In this document: one piece after another, positions 1-7,639 of the stretch
Position numbering within the stretch: position 1 is the first letter of the stretch
How the letters are laid out: each line of letters starts with the position of its first letter
Source: Gemmatimonadota bacterium
GTDB lineage: Bacteria; Gemmatimonadota; Gemmatimonadetes; Gemmatimonadales; GWC2-71-9
Direction: 5' to 3'
DNA length: 28,231 nt
Assembly (NCBI GenBank): GCA_003221075.1
Contig: QHUF01000280.1
Location: forward strand, 1 to 28,231
Position numbers and translations under genes: made by a program
The notes under the pieces: generated by a model
Seen by the model: the letters and a program-made list of their open reading frames with translations, nothing else
Told to the model about the DNA's origin: nothing
The model's database searches: none

Positions 1-1359
1 CTTCTGCCGACCGGCCTCGACGCCTTCGTCGCGCGTGCCGTCCTGATCGAGCTCGCCGACCGGACGCTCGACCTCCAGTACTACATCTTCCATCCCGACA
101 ACACCGGCTCGCTCATCATCGACCGCCTCATCGCCGCCGCCGACCGGGGCGTGCGCGTCCGCATCCTGCTGGATGACTGGGGCACGCTTGAGAAGAAGGA
201 CGAAGCCGTGGCGGGCCTCGATGCCCACCCGAACATCGAAATCCGCGTCTTCAATCCCTACGTGCACCGCTCGGGACTCCACCGGCTGGGCGAGCTGCTG
301 ACCAGCTTCACGCGCGTCAACCGCCGCATGCACAACAAGCAGTTCATCGCCGATGGCGCGGCCGTGATCCTGGGTGGACGCAACATCGGCGACGAGTATT
401 TCAGCCACGCCGAGCTCGACTTTCAGGACGTCGACGTGCTGGCTGGTGGGCCAGTCGCCCGGCAGTCGCTGCAAAGCTTCGAAGCGTACTGGTCGAGCAA
501 GTTCGCGATTCCCATTTCGCAGCTCGGCAAGTTCACGCCCGATGAGACGCGATTCGCCATCGCCCGCAAGGAGCTGGACGCGCGCTGCGAAGGGCTGCGC
601 GATTCGGACTATGCCCGCGCACTCGCGGGATCCGATCTCGCAAAAGACCTGCGGGCGCACGCGCTGCACCTGCATTGGGCCGAGGGCCGCGTGATCGCCG
701 ACCCGCCGGACAAGATCAGCCAACCGGTCGGCGCGCGCAGGGAGACATACCTCGGCGTCCAGGTTTCGCCGTACGCACGCGGAGCCCGGTCGGACCTGCT
801 GATCGTGTCCCCGTACTTCGTGCCGGGGAAAGACGGCGTCCAATTCTTCGGGGAGCGGCGCCGCGACGGGGTGAACGTCCGCGTCCTCACGAATTCGCTG
901 GCGGCTACGGACGTGTGGCTCGTGCACGCCGGCTACATGAAATACCGGCGCCCCCTGCTCGCGGAGGGCGTCCGACTCTTCGAGCTGAAGCCCGAGGCGA
1001 CGGGTGCGAAGGGGCCGCGGCGCTCCGGATTGACCATCGGATCTTCGCGGGCGAGCCTGCACGGCAAGACGTTCGTGTTCGATCGCACGTCGGTATTCAT
1101 CGGCTCGGTCAACCTCGATCCGCGCTCGCTCGAGCAGAACACCGAGGTCGGCGTGCTGGTGCAGAGCCCCGAGCTCGCCGCCGAAGTCGGGCGCCTGTTC
1201 GACCACTGGTCGAGCCCTGCCCTGGCGTATGAAGTCACGAGGAGCGCGGGCGGGCGCCTGCAGTGGACCGGCGGCTACACCAATGAGCCGGAGGCTGGCT
1301 TTTGGCGCCCCCTCGGCGTGAAATTCTTCTCGCACCTGCCCATCGACTCTTTGATCTGA
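1..1359 (+). CDS. Phospholipase D family protein, cardiolipin synthase-like (5' partial)
   Basis: The frame is open from the first base, so the start lies outside the window; 452 residues are visible. Two HKD motifs of the phospholipase D superfamily are present: HNKQFIAD near visible residue 111, followed by GGRNIGDEYF, and HGKTFVFD near residue 354, followed by GSVNLDPRS. The opening LLPTGLDAF and QYYIFHPD are typical of ClsC/YmdC-type cardiolipin synthases, which join two phospholipid head groups at the inner membrane. Both catalytic His/Lys/Asp sets look intact. The protein could equally be another phosphatidyl transferase of the family, because substrate cannot be read from the motifs. 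The next gene starts 11 nt downstream on the same strand, so cotranscription is likely. Confidence 0.88.
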   Translation, partial: LLPTGLDAFVARAVLIELADRTLDLQYYIFHPDNTGSLIIDRLIAAADRGVRVRILLDDWGTLEKKDEAVAGLDAHPNIEIRVFNPYVHRSGLHRLGELLTSFTRVNRRMHNKQFIADGAAVILGGRNIGDEYFSHAELDFQDVDVLAGGPVARQSLQSFEAYWSSKFAIPISQLGKFTPDETRFAIARKELDARCEGLRDSDYARALAGSDLAKDLRAHALHLHWAEGRVIADPPDKISQPVGARRETYLGVQVSPYARGARSDLLIVSPYFVPGKDGVQFFGERRRDGVNVRVLTNSLAATDVWLVHAGYMKYRRPLLAEGVRLFELKPEATGAKGPRRSGLTIGSSRASLHGKTFVFDRTSVFIGSVNLDPRSLEQNTEVGVLVQSPELAAEVGRLFDHWSSPALAYEVTRSAGGRLQWTGGYTNEPEAGFWRPLGVKFFSHLPIDSLI

Positions 1360-1370
1360 GACGGAGACTC

Positions 1371-2360
1371 ATGCTGCCCCTTCTGCTGGTACTCCAAGCG
1401 GCAACCCCGGCACAGCTGTCCACGTTCTTGCGGCAAAGTATCGGGTTCGATGCCCAGCAGCTCGCGACGGTCGAGCGCGGCGAGCCGGTCGTGAAAGTCC
1501 TGGAGACCAAGGACCGCCGGGATGTCGCCGTCTTCGGCATCATCACGACGCCGGTCGCGCGCCAGCAGTATGTGCGCGCCCTGCGCGATTTTGCCGCATC
1601 GCTGCGCACGCCCGGCCGCACGCAGCTCGGGATCTTCAGCAATCCCGCCGTGGAGTCGGACGTCGCCGCCGTCACGATCAACGCGCGCGACGTGGCCGAC
1701 ATGAAGAACTGCAAACCCGGCGACTGCGTCGTGAAGCTGCCCGCCACCGATATGCGCCGGATTCATGACGAGATGAACTGGTCGGCATCCCCGTCCGATC
1801 TCCAGACCCAGCTGAACGCCTACGCGCGCCACCGCCTGGTCGAATACGTCACCGATTACCGCACCCGCGGCGATTCGGCGATGGCGATCTACGACGATCG
1901 CGGCAACCTGAACCAGCGCTCGAGTGAGGCATTTGCCGCCCAGCTCGCCGAATCGCCGTATGTGTATGAGAACGTGCCGTCCCTGCGGAAGTATCTGGCC
2001 GCCTACCCGCATGGTTCACTCCCCGCCGGAGCCGCGGAGATTCTGTTCTGGTCGGAGGACGTGCTACCCCGGCTGCGTCCGATTTTGAGCGTGACGCACC
2101 TGGTCGTCTACGCACCCCCGGAGCTGCCCAGTGTCACCCTCGTGGCCCGGAAGCAGATCTACGCGAATCATTACTTCGAGACCGCGGTGGACCTGACGTG
2201 TGTGATCGATCGGGATCCCGGGAGCTATCTCCTGGTACTGCGGCGCTTTCGCTTCGACAACCTTCCCGGAGGCATCCTCAACATTCGCGGCAGAGCGATC
2301 GGCGCCCTGCGCGATCAGCTCGCGCTCGATCTCCGGCGCCAGCAGACGACGGGTAATTGA
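1371..2360 (+). CDS. Secreted protein of unknown function
   Basis: 329 residues. The start is placed at ATG 1371 because GGAG (1363-1366) sits 4 nt before it and the resulting N-terminus (MLPLLLVLQAATPAQ) is a short hydrophobic signal-peptide-like segment; a longer reading from 1302 would lose this and overlap the upstream gene. Two cysteines close together (NCKPGDC, about residue 110) could form a disulfide. No family is recognised. The rest is a mixed alpha/beta-looking sequence without transmembrane segments, so a periplasmic location is inferred. It lies 11 nt after the phospholipase D-like gene and overlaps the exonuclease gene by 4 nt, which suggests one operon. Confidence 0.75.
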   Translation: MLPLLLVLQAATPAQLSTFLRQSIGFDAQQLATVERGEPVVKVLETKDRRDVAVFGIITTPVARQQYVRALRDFAASLRTPGRTQLGIFSNPAVESDVAAVTINARDVADMKNCKPGDCVVKLPATDMRRIHDEMNWSASPSDLQTQLNAYARHRLVEYVTDYRTRGDSAMAIYDDRGNLNQRSSEAFAAQLAESPYVYENVPSLRKYLAAYPHGSLPAGAAEILFWSEDVLPRLRPILSVTHLVVYAPPELPSVTLVARKQIYANHYFETAVDLTCVIDRDPGSYLLVLRRFRFDNLPGGILNIRGRAIGALRDQLALDLRRQQTTGN

Positions 2361-3226
2361 GGGTTCATCTCCTCGACGGGACCTACGAGCTGTTCCGGCA
2401 CTTTTACGCGATGCCGCGGCAGCAGGACCGCACCGGCCACGAAGTCGCAGCGATCATCGGCGTTTTGGGATCGGTCCTCGGCATGCTCGAAGGCGGCTCC
2501 ACACACCTCGGCGTCGCCACCGATCATGTGATCGAATCGTTCCGCAACGAGCTCTGGGCCGGATACAAGACCAGCGCGGGAATCGAACCCGACCTCATGG
2601 CACAGTTCCATCCGCTCGAGGACGCGCTGCGCGCCATGGGCGTCGTCGTCTGGGCGATGGAGGAATTCGAGGCCGACGATGCACTCGCGGCCGCTGCGCG
2701 CGTGGCCGCCGACTCGAGGGCCGTGGAGCAGGTGATCATCTGCACCCCGGACAAGGACCTGAGCCAGTGCGTGAAGGGCCAGCGGGTCGTGCAGCTCGAC
2801 CGGCGCAAGCGCGAGCTGCGCGACGAAAAGGGCGTCATCGCGCGCTTCGGCGTCGGCCCCGCATCGATTCCCGACTACCTCGCCCTGGTCGGCGACTCCG
2901 CGGACGGTTTCCCCGGTATCCCGGGGTGGGGCGAGAAGGCCTCCGGTGCGGTCCTGGGCCGTTATGCGCACCTCGAAAGAATCCCGGTGAGTCACACGCA
3001 ATGGGAAGTGGCGGTCCGCGGCGCGGCGCGGCTCGCCGCTGCGCTGGAGGAGCACCGTGAGCTGGCCATGCTGTTTCGCAGGCTCGCCACGCTCCGGACG
3101 GACGTGCCTGTCGGCACGGTGGATGACCTGCAGTGGCGGGGCCCGACCCCGGAATTCGAGGGGGTGGCGCAACAGTTGGGCGTGCCCGGTCTGTGGGATC
3201 GGGCGCGGCGGATCAGCCTCTCGTAG
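2357..3226 (+). CDS. Stand-alone 5'-3' exonuclease (PIN/FEN-like domain)
   Basis: 289 residues matching the 5'-nuclease domain that forms the N-terminus of DNA polymerase I, here without polymerase domains. Metal-binding acidic motifs are visible: HLLDGTY near residue 7, FEADDAL near 104, TPDKDL near 131 and GDSADGFPGIPGWGEK near 179-194, the last being the helix-hairpin-helix DNA-binding element. The family removes RNA primers or 5' flaps from DNA. The best start is TTG at 2357, which overlaps the upstream TGA in a TTGA arrangement, so translational coupling is likely. The 3' end overlaps the convergent queF gene by 14 nt (3213-3226). Function is well supported at family level; its precise role beside a phospholipase D-like gene is unknown. 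Confidence 0.85.
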   Translation: MRVHLLDGTYELFRHFYAMPRQQDRTGHEVAAIIGVLGSVLGMLEGGSTHLGVATDHVIESFRNELWAGYKTSAGIEPDLMAQFHPLEDALRAMGVVVWAMEEFEADDALAAAARVAADSRAVEQVIICTPDKDLSQCVKGQRVVQLDRRKRELRDEKGVIARFGVGPASIPDYLALVGDSADGFPGIPGWGEKASGAVLGRYAHLERIPVSHTQWEVAVRGAARLAAALEEHRELAMLFRRLATLRTDVPVGTVDDLQWRGPTPEFEGVAQQLGVPGLWDRARRISLS

Positions 3227-3626
3227 CGACCGCGAACAGCGCGATACCGCCGCGCACATTCTGGTTGACCTGCACCTTCAACGACTTCGGCGCGATGGCA
3301 TAGACGATGTCGTCGGCGATGCGCGCCGCGAGGCTCTCGCAGAACGCGCCTTCGTCACGGTAGGACCACAGGTAGAATTTCAGCGCCTTTGATTCGAGGC
3401 ACTTCTTGGCTGGCGTGTACTCGATGACCACGCTCCCGAAATCGGGCTGGCCGGTCTTTGGACAGATCGCGGTGAACTCCGTTGCCGTGAGCGTCACGGA
3501 CTGCACATCGGGCGCCGGAAACGCCTCCGCCTTGAGTATCTCGCGGGCCTCGGCGGGGTTCTTGGGGCGCGGCAGAGGCCCCGTCGGGGGGAGGCGGGAT
3601 TCTCCTCGAGGGTAGTTTTTAGGCAT
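3213..3626 (-). CDS. queF: NADPH-dependent 7-cyano-7-deazaguanine reductase QueF
   Basis: 137 residues, the short single-domain (YkvM-like) QueF. It reduces preQ0 to preQ1 in queuosine biosynthesis in the cytoplasm. The nucleophilic cysteine is C55 in FTAICPKTGQPDF, with D62 following, and the QueF motif ESKALKFY lies at residues 78-85 with E97 in GAFCESLA. These positions equal the C55, D62 and E97 numbering I recall for Bacillus subtilis QueF, which supports the chosen ATG at 3626. The position of the B. subtilis relay histidine (96) is Cys here, a variation worth noting. The ATG lies inside CATG (3624-3627) and overlaps the start codon of the divergent queC by 2 nt. No strong Shine-Dalgarno precedes it. 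Confidence 0.92.
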   Translation of the reverse strand: MPKNYPRGESRLPPTGPLPRPKNPAEAREILKAEAFPAPDVQSVTLTATEFTAICPKTGQPDFGSVVIEYTPAKKCLESKALKFYLWSYRDEGAFCESLAARIADDIVYAIAPKSLKVQVNQNVRGGIALFAVATRG

Positions 3627-4228
3627 GGATAACACTAAGCCGAGAGCCGTCGTCTTGTTGAGTGGCGGCATCGATTCGACGACCACGCTCGCCCTGGCCC
3701 AGCGCGACGGCTTCGCTGCCTACGCCTTGACGTTTCGCTACGGCCAGCGCCACGAACACGAGATCGACGCCGCGCGCCGGATCGCACGCGCGTTCCAGGT
3801 CGCCGGGCATGAAATCATCGATTTCGATCTCCGCCGGTTCGGTGGATCCGCGCTGACCGACGACATCGCCGTGCCGAAGGACCGGACGACGAGTGAAATC
3901 GGCAAGGGAATTCCGGTGACCTATGTGCCGGCGCGGAACACGATTTTTCTCTCCTTCGCAGGCCGATCTCGCGACCAAAGCGGGTGTCGAAGGACGGGGA
4001 CGTCTCAAGATCCACACTCCGTTGATCCAGCTCTCGAAGAAGGAAATCATCGCGACCGGACGCTCGCTCGGCGTCGACTACGGGCTCACGATGAGCTGTT
4101 ACGACCCTTCAGGCGACGGCGCGGCGTGCGGGCGTTGCGATGCGTGTCTGCTGCGCCTCAAGGGATTTGCGGACGCGGGGTTCGAGGACCCGATTCGCTA
4201 CCAGCGGACGGAGCAGGCGGCGCGGTGA
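3625..4228 (+). pseudogene. queC: 7-cyano-7-deazaguanine synthase QueC with internal deletion and frameshift
   Basis: QueC makes preQ0 from CDG, ammonia and ATP. The N-terminal part (112 codons, 3625-3960) is a normal QueC start with the ATP-binding SGGIDSTT, YGQRHEHEID and ending VPARNTIFLSFA. The C-terminal part continues in the next frame from about 3962: ADLATKAGVEG, HTPLIQLSKKEI and the zinc-binding cysteines in SCYDPSGDGAACGRCDAC. The roughly 38 residues expected between them, including the conserved SGYPDCR motif, are absent, and one extra base (3961) shifts the frame. As read, no functional QueC is made; frame 1 instead stays open and runs into queE in frame, giving a 413-residue chimera with about 88 nonsense residues. 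True decay or a sequence/assembly deletion are both possible. Confidence 0.85.
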
Positions 4229-4866
4229 GCTACAGCGTCAAGGAGCTGTACTACACGTTGCAGGGCGAGGGCGCGCAGACGGGTCGGCCGGCGGTGTTTC
4301 TGCGCTTCGCGGGGTGCAACCTCTGGACCGGCCGGGAATCGGACCGCGCGAGCGCCACTTGTCGCTTCTGCGATACCGATTTTGTCGGTACGGACGGGCC
4401 GGGAGGAGGCCGATTCACATCGGTTGCGGAGCTCGCGTCGGCAATCTCCGCGGCGTGGCCCAGTGACGCGCTGTATGCAGCGAGTCCCATGGTGGTCTGC
4501 ACGGGCGGCGAGCCGCTGCTCCAGCTCGATGAACCGCTGGTCGACGCGCTGCATGAGGCGAGGTTTGAAGTCGCGCTCGAGACCAACGGTACGCTGGAGC
4601 CGCCGCCAGGCATCGACTGGATCTGTGTGAGCCCCAAGGCGAGAGCCGATCTCATCCTACGTTCCGGCGATGAGCTCAAGCTCGTATACCCGCAGGAGGG
4701 CGCACCGCCGGAGCAGTTCGCTGGGCTCGATTTCCGCTACTTCTCGCTCCAGCCGATGGACGGACCGGACCGCGTCCGCAACACAGAGCTGGCCGTCCGT
4801 TATTGCTTAGCGCATCCGCAGTGGCGCCTCAGTCTCCAAACGCACAAGCTGCTGGGAATTCCGTAG
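4225..4866 (+). CDS. queE: 7-carboxy-7-deazaguanine synthase QueE (radical SAM)
   Basis: 213 residues. QueE converts 6-carboxytetrahydropterin to 7-carboxy-7-deazaguanine with a [4Fe-4S] cluster and S-adenosylmethionine. The cluster-binding cysteines are C31, C46 and C49, giving the CX14CX2C spacing known for a QueE subgroup rather than the usual CX3CX2C. YYTLQGEG near the N-terminus and the SAM-binding TGGEP (residues 93-97) are present, as is LETNGT. The start is GTG 4225, in a GTGA overlap with the queC stop, so the genes are translationally coupled. QueE is intact although queC just upstream is broken. No queD is in this window. Confidence 0.92.
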   Translation: MSYSVKELYYTLQGEGAQTGRPAVFLRFAGCNLWTGRESDRASATCRFCDTDFVGTDGPGGGRFTSVAELASAISAAWPSDALYAASPMVVCTGGEPLLQLDEPLVDALHEARFEVALETNGTLEPPPGIDWICVSPKARADLILRSGDELKLVYPQEGAPPEQFAGLDFRYFSLQPMDGPDRVRNTELAVRYCLAHPQWRLSLQTHKLLGIP

Positions 4867-4873
4867 CGCGCCT

Positions 4874-5173
4874 TTAACGAATGACGACCTTCCCGTGCAT
4901 GGTGGGATGGAATGTGCAGACGTAGCGCGCTGCGCCGGCGCGCCGCGCGACGTAGCGCCACACCTGCCCCTGCACAAGTTGTCCCGTATCCCACCTCGTT
5001 TGGCCTTTCGCTGTCGCCGTGTGCGGGACAATGTCGCGATTGATCCAGACGATCGTGTCACCCACCGCCACCGTGAGAACCGCGGGATGGAATTCCATCC
5101 CGCGGATCTCGACGGTGTGTGTCTTGGGTGGCGCCGTCAGTCCTGCCAGGAGCAGCAACAGCCCGACGATCAC
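4874..5173 (-). CDS. Plastocyanin-like cupredoxin with signal peptide
   Basis: 99 residues. An N-terminal hydrophobic stretch (MIVGLLLLLAGL) is a likely export signal. The rest is a single cupredoxin domain with type 1 copper ligands: His51 in IVPHTATA and Cys86, His89 and Met92 in CTFHPTMHG. The TVEIRGMEFHP and VAVGDTIVWINRD segments are typical of small plastocyanin/azurin-like electron carriers. It would act in the periplasm as an electron-transfer or copper-binding protein; its partner is unknown. The GTG start at 5173 forms a GTGA overlap with the upstream DUF4142 gene stop, so translation is probably coupled. It ends 7 nt from the convergent queE stop. Confidence 0.85.
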   Translation of the reverse strand: MIVGLLLLLAGLTAPPKTHTVEIRGMEFHPAVLTVAVGDTIVWINRDIVPHTATAKGQTRWDTGQLVQGQVWRYVARRAGAARYVCTFHPTMHGKVVIR

Positions 5174-5715
5174 TTCCCTGTCCTGGCGGGCGCGGCGAGC
5201 TGGCTTCGGAGGTGTTTCGCATGCTCAAGATGCGTGGCGATCGCCGGGCGCACATCGACGAGCAGTTTGCGCAGCTCCGCATTCTCCGTCGTCGGAACCA
5301 GGAGCTTGTCGATCGCGTCGAGCACCGCCTGGTGATAGCCAACTTCGTGGTCCATGTACGCGCGATCGAATGCCGCTCCATGCAGCGGCTCGAGCGAGGC
5401 GCGCGCCGACGTGGCGCCGGTTTGCAGCGACTCGCTGACGGCATTGTCCTTCGGCGTGACGCCAAGTTTCGTCGCCAGCGCGCCGGCCTGCGCGTTCACG
5501 GCCGTATGATCGGTGATCATCGTCGTGGCGAACTGGCGCACGGCGGCGTTCGTGGTGTGCGACGGGACGAGTTTGGCCATGTCGATGTCGATACTGTTGG
5601 CGGTTACGGCGACATGGGCGACTTCGGGATCGGAGAGGTCGGGCGCCGGAGCCGGCGCGGGAGCCTGGGCTTGCAGGACAGCGGTCAACGCCAGCGTCAT
5701 GGCAATCGGGAGCAT
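5170..5715 (-). CDS. DUF4142 domain protein, exported
   Basis: 181 residues. A signal peptide (MLPIAMTLALTAVLQAQ) is followed by a Pro/Ala linker and a four-helix, ferritin-like DUF4142 domain; the family pattern FATTMITDHTAVNAQ is at about residues 62-76 and FDRAYMDHEVGYHQAVLD lies further on. DUF4142 proteins are periplasmic and of unclear function, often in stress-related neighbourhoods. The ATG at 5715 was chosen over one 12 nt upstream because GGAGG (complement of 5721-5725) lies 5 nt before it. It is coupled to the downstream cupredoxin gene. Upstream lie a dispersed palindrome and an operator-like repeat shared with the divergent SufR-like gene. Confidence 0.85.
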   Translation of the reverse strand: MLPIAMTLALTAVLQAQAPAPAPAPDLSDPEVAHVAVTANSIDIDMAKLVPSHTTNAAVRQFATTMITDHTAVNAQAGALATKLGVTPKDNAVSESLQTGATSARASLEPLHGAAFDRAYMDHEVGYHQAVLDAIDKLLVPTTENAELRKLLVDVRPAIATHLEHAKHLRSQLAAPARTGK

Positions 5716-5747
5716 CGAGACCTCCAAAAAGGGGTTCGTGGTGTTGG

Positions 5748-5775
5748 TAGGGGCGCAGTGTGCTGCGCCCCTCCA
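5748..5775. repeat. Dispersed palindromic repeat, copy 1
   Basis: A 10-bp perfect inverted repeat (AGGGGCGCAG / CTGCGCCCCT) with loop TGTG. The 28-nt element differs from a second copy at 19725-19752 at only three positions, two of them in the loop. It lies between the DUF4142 start and the SufR-like gene. It looks like a short intergenic repeat family; hairpin formation in the 5' leader of the DUF4142 transcript is possible. Confidence 0.75.
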
Positions 5776-5802
5776 ACCTCAACTGACAACACTAAGCACA
5801 CT

Positions 5803-5833
5803 TTGTCAAGTATTTTATGTGATTACTAGACAA
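5803..5833. promoter_or_regulatory. Operator-like inverted repeat between divergent genes
   Basis: TTGTCAAGTA (5803-5812) and TACTAGACAA (5824-5833) form an inverted repeat matching at 9 of 10 positions with an 11-nt AT-rich spacer, in the most AT-rich patch of the neighbourhood. It lies 28 nt before the SufR-like regulator start and about 90 nt before the divergent DUF4142 gene. Autoregulation by the adjacent Fe-S regulator is inferred. It does not match the CAAC-N6-GTTG operator recalled for cyanobacterial SufR. Confidence 0.5.
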
Positions 5834-5860
5834 ATCAATGGTTTAGGAGTATCCTGAGGC

Positions 5861-6487
5861 GTGACCAACTGGCTGGAACGACTCACCGGAGACACGCAGG
5901 CTCGCCTGCTCGGCTTGCTGCGGCGTTCGCGGCAAACGATCACGAGCCTCGCGAATGCGCTCGGCCTCACCGATAACGCCGTGCGCCTGCACATCGCCGC
6001 ATTGCGCCGCGACGGCATCGTCGAGGACGTCGGGAAACAGCGCGATACGGGCGGTAAGCCGGCGCGGCTTTACGGGCTCACCCGCGAGGGCGAAGAGCTC
6101 TTCCCAAAGGCGTACGCGCTCGTACTCGGCAAACTCGTGGAAGAGATCGTCCGCACACAGGGACGGGAGCGGGCGGTCGAGCTGTTGCGTGCGGTCGGCG
6201 CGCAAGCCGCCGCGAGTGCGCCAACGGCGGCGAATCGAGAGCAGCGCCTCCAGGCCGCCGCCGGCGTGTTTCGCGATCTGGGCGCCGATGCGGTGATCGA
6301 TAAGACCGCCGAGGGGTGGCGCCTGCAAGCGTACGGCTGTCCGCTATCCGCCGTGACCGCGGGTCATCCGGAGATGTGCGAGCTCGGCAAGGCGCTCGTC
6401 GAAGAGGTCGTCGGTGCGCCCGTGACGGAGTGCTGCGAGCGCGGCGGCCACCCGCGCTGCGGCTTTACGATCGCGGGCAGGAACTGA
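5861..6487 (+). CDS. SufR-like winged-helix transcriptional regulator, Fe-S type
   Basis: 208 residues. An N-terminal winged helix-turn-helix (about residues 12-75; TITSLANALGLTDNAVRLHI is the recognition region, with GGKPARLYGLTREGEELF as the wing) is joined to a C-terminal effector domain with cysteines C160, C173, C191/C192 and C200 in YGCPLSAV, PEMCELG, TECCERGG and PRCGF. This pattern is that of the SufR/COG2345 regulators that bind an iron-sulfur cluster and repress targets such as suf genes; no suf genes are nearby, so the target is more likely its own operon. The GTG start is preceded by AGGAG (5845-5849) 11 nt upstream. The FAD reductase gene begins immediately after its stop. Confidence 0.85.
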   Translation: MTNWLERLTGDTQARLLGLLRRSRQTITSLANALGLTDNAVRLHIAALRRDGIVEDVGKQRDTGGKPARLYGLTREGEELFPKAYALVLGKLVEEIVRTQGRERAVELLRAVGAQAAASAPTAANREQRLQAAAGVFRDLGADAVIDKTAEGWRLQAYGCPLSAVTAGHPEMCELGKALVEEVVGAPVTECCERGGHPRCGFTIAGRN

Positions 6488-7639
6488 ATGAAGAGCGTTC
6501 GCTATTTGATCATCGGCGGCGGCATGACCGCCGACGCCGCCGCGCGCGCGATCCGCGAGTCCGATCCGAGTGGCAGCATCGGGATCATGTCCGATGACCC
6601 CCATCCGCCGTACAACCGCCCGCCCCTCTCGAAAGGCCTCTGGAAAGGCGACGATCCGGAAAAGGTGTGGCGCGGCACCGACAAGATCGGCGTCGAGCTG
6701 CGCCTGGCCCGACACGCGACGGCCGTCAACACGAAGCAGAAAACCGTCACCGATGATCGTGGCAATGTCGTCTCGTACGAAAAGCTGTTGCTTGCCACCG
6801 GCGGAACGCCCCGCCGGCTCGCGATGCAGACGGGGCAGATCATCTATTACCGCACCTTTGACGACTATCTCAGACTCCGCGCGCTCGCCAACGAGAAACT
6901 GCGCTTCGCGGTATTGGGTGGCGGGTTTATCGGTTCGGAAATCGCAGCCGCACTTCGGATGGTAGGCCGCGATGTCACGATGCTCGTTCCCGAAGACGGC
7001 ATCGGCGCGCGTGTGTTTCCCGCCGATCTCTCGCACTTCCTCGTCGACTACTATCGCGAGCAAGGCGTGGATGTCCGGACCGGAGAGGGCCTCGCCGGTC
7101 TCCAGCAAAGCGCCGGCAAGGTGGTGGTGCGCACGACGCACGGCAAAGAGATCCCCGCCGATGTGATCGTCGCCGGTCTCGGCATTCAGCCGAACGTGGA
7201 GCTGGCCGAGCAGGCGGGATTGCGAGTCGAGAACGGAATCGTGGTGGATGAGCTGCTCATGACCAGCGCGCCCGACGTCTTCGCGGCCGGTGACGTCGCG
7301 AACTTCTTCAATCCCGCCCTCGGCACGCGGATCCGTGTCGAGCACGAGGATAACGCCAATGCGATGGGCGCCGCGGCGGGCCGCTCGATGGCCGGCAAGG
7401 GAAGTCCGTACACCCACCTGCCCTTCTTCTATTCAGATCTGTTTGCGCTCGGATACGAAGCCGTCGGCGAGCTGGATCCGCGGCTCGAGACCGAAAGCCG
7501 CTGGAAAGAGCCGTTTCGCGAGGGTGTGGTCTACTATCTGAAGGACGGCAAGGTGCGCGGCGTGCTGCTGTGGAATACGTGGGGCCAGGTCGACAACGCG
7601 CGCGCGATCATCGGCACGACGAAGCGGTTAGTGGGTTGA
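6488..7639 (+). CDS. FAD-dependent NAD(P)H oxidoreductase (ferredoxin reductase-like)
   Basis: 383 residues of the pyridine nucleotide-disulfide/ferredoxin reductase fold. The FAD-binding Rossmann motif is IIGGGMTADAAAR near residue 8, the NAD(P)H-binding motif is VLGGGFIGSEIAAAL near 143, and the second FAD motif is DVFAAGDVA near 264. YNRPPLSKG near residue 40 is typical of NADH:ferredoxin/rubredoxin reductases and AIF-like proteins. There is no redox-active CxxC, so it is not a thioredoxin or disulfide reductase. It would pass electrons from NAD(P)H to a small carrier. ATG 6488 directly abuts the regulator stop with AGGAA 4 nt before it, so it is cotranscribed with, and probably controlled by, the SufR-like protein. 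Its 3' end overlaps the convergent MATE gene by 12 nt. Confidence 0.87.
   Translation: MKSVRYLIIGGGMTADAAARAIRESDPSGSIGIMSDDPHPPYNRPPLSKGLWKGDDPEKVWRGTDKIGVELRLARHATAVNTKQKTVTDDRGNVVSYEKLLLATGGTPRRLAMQTGQIIYYRTFDDYLRLRALANEKLRFAVLGGGFIGSEIAAALRMVGRDVTMLVPEDGIGARVFPADLSHFLVDYYREQGVDVRTGEGLAGLQQSAGKVVVRTTHGKEIPADVIVAGLGIQPNVELAEQAGLRVENGIVVDELLMTSAPDVFAAGDVANFFNPALGTRIRVEHEDNANAMGAAAGRSMAGKGSPYTHLPFFYSDLFALGYEAVGELDPRLETESRWKEPFREGVVYYLKDGKVRGVLLWNTWGQVDNARAIIGTTKRLVG

Noticed and set aside
3625..4866. A single 413-codon frame read as a natural QueC-QueE fusion
   Set aside because: The middle part (about 3961-4224) is frame-shifted nonsense, whereas the genuine QueC C-terminus lies in the neighbouring frame and ends in a GTGA overlap with queE.
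6344..7417. 357-codon minus-strand frame opposite the FAD reductase
   Set aside because: Shadow of a clearly coding plus-strand gene with Rossmann motifs.
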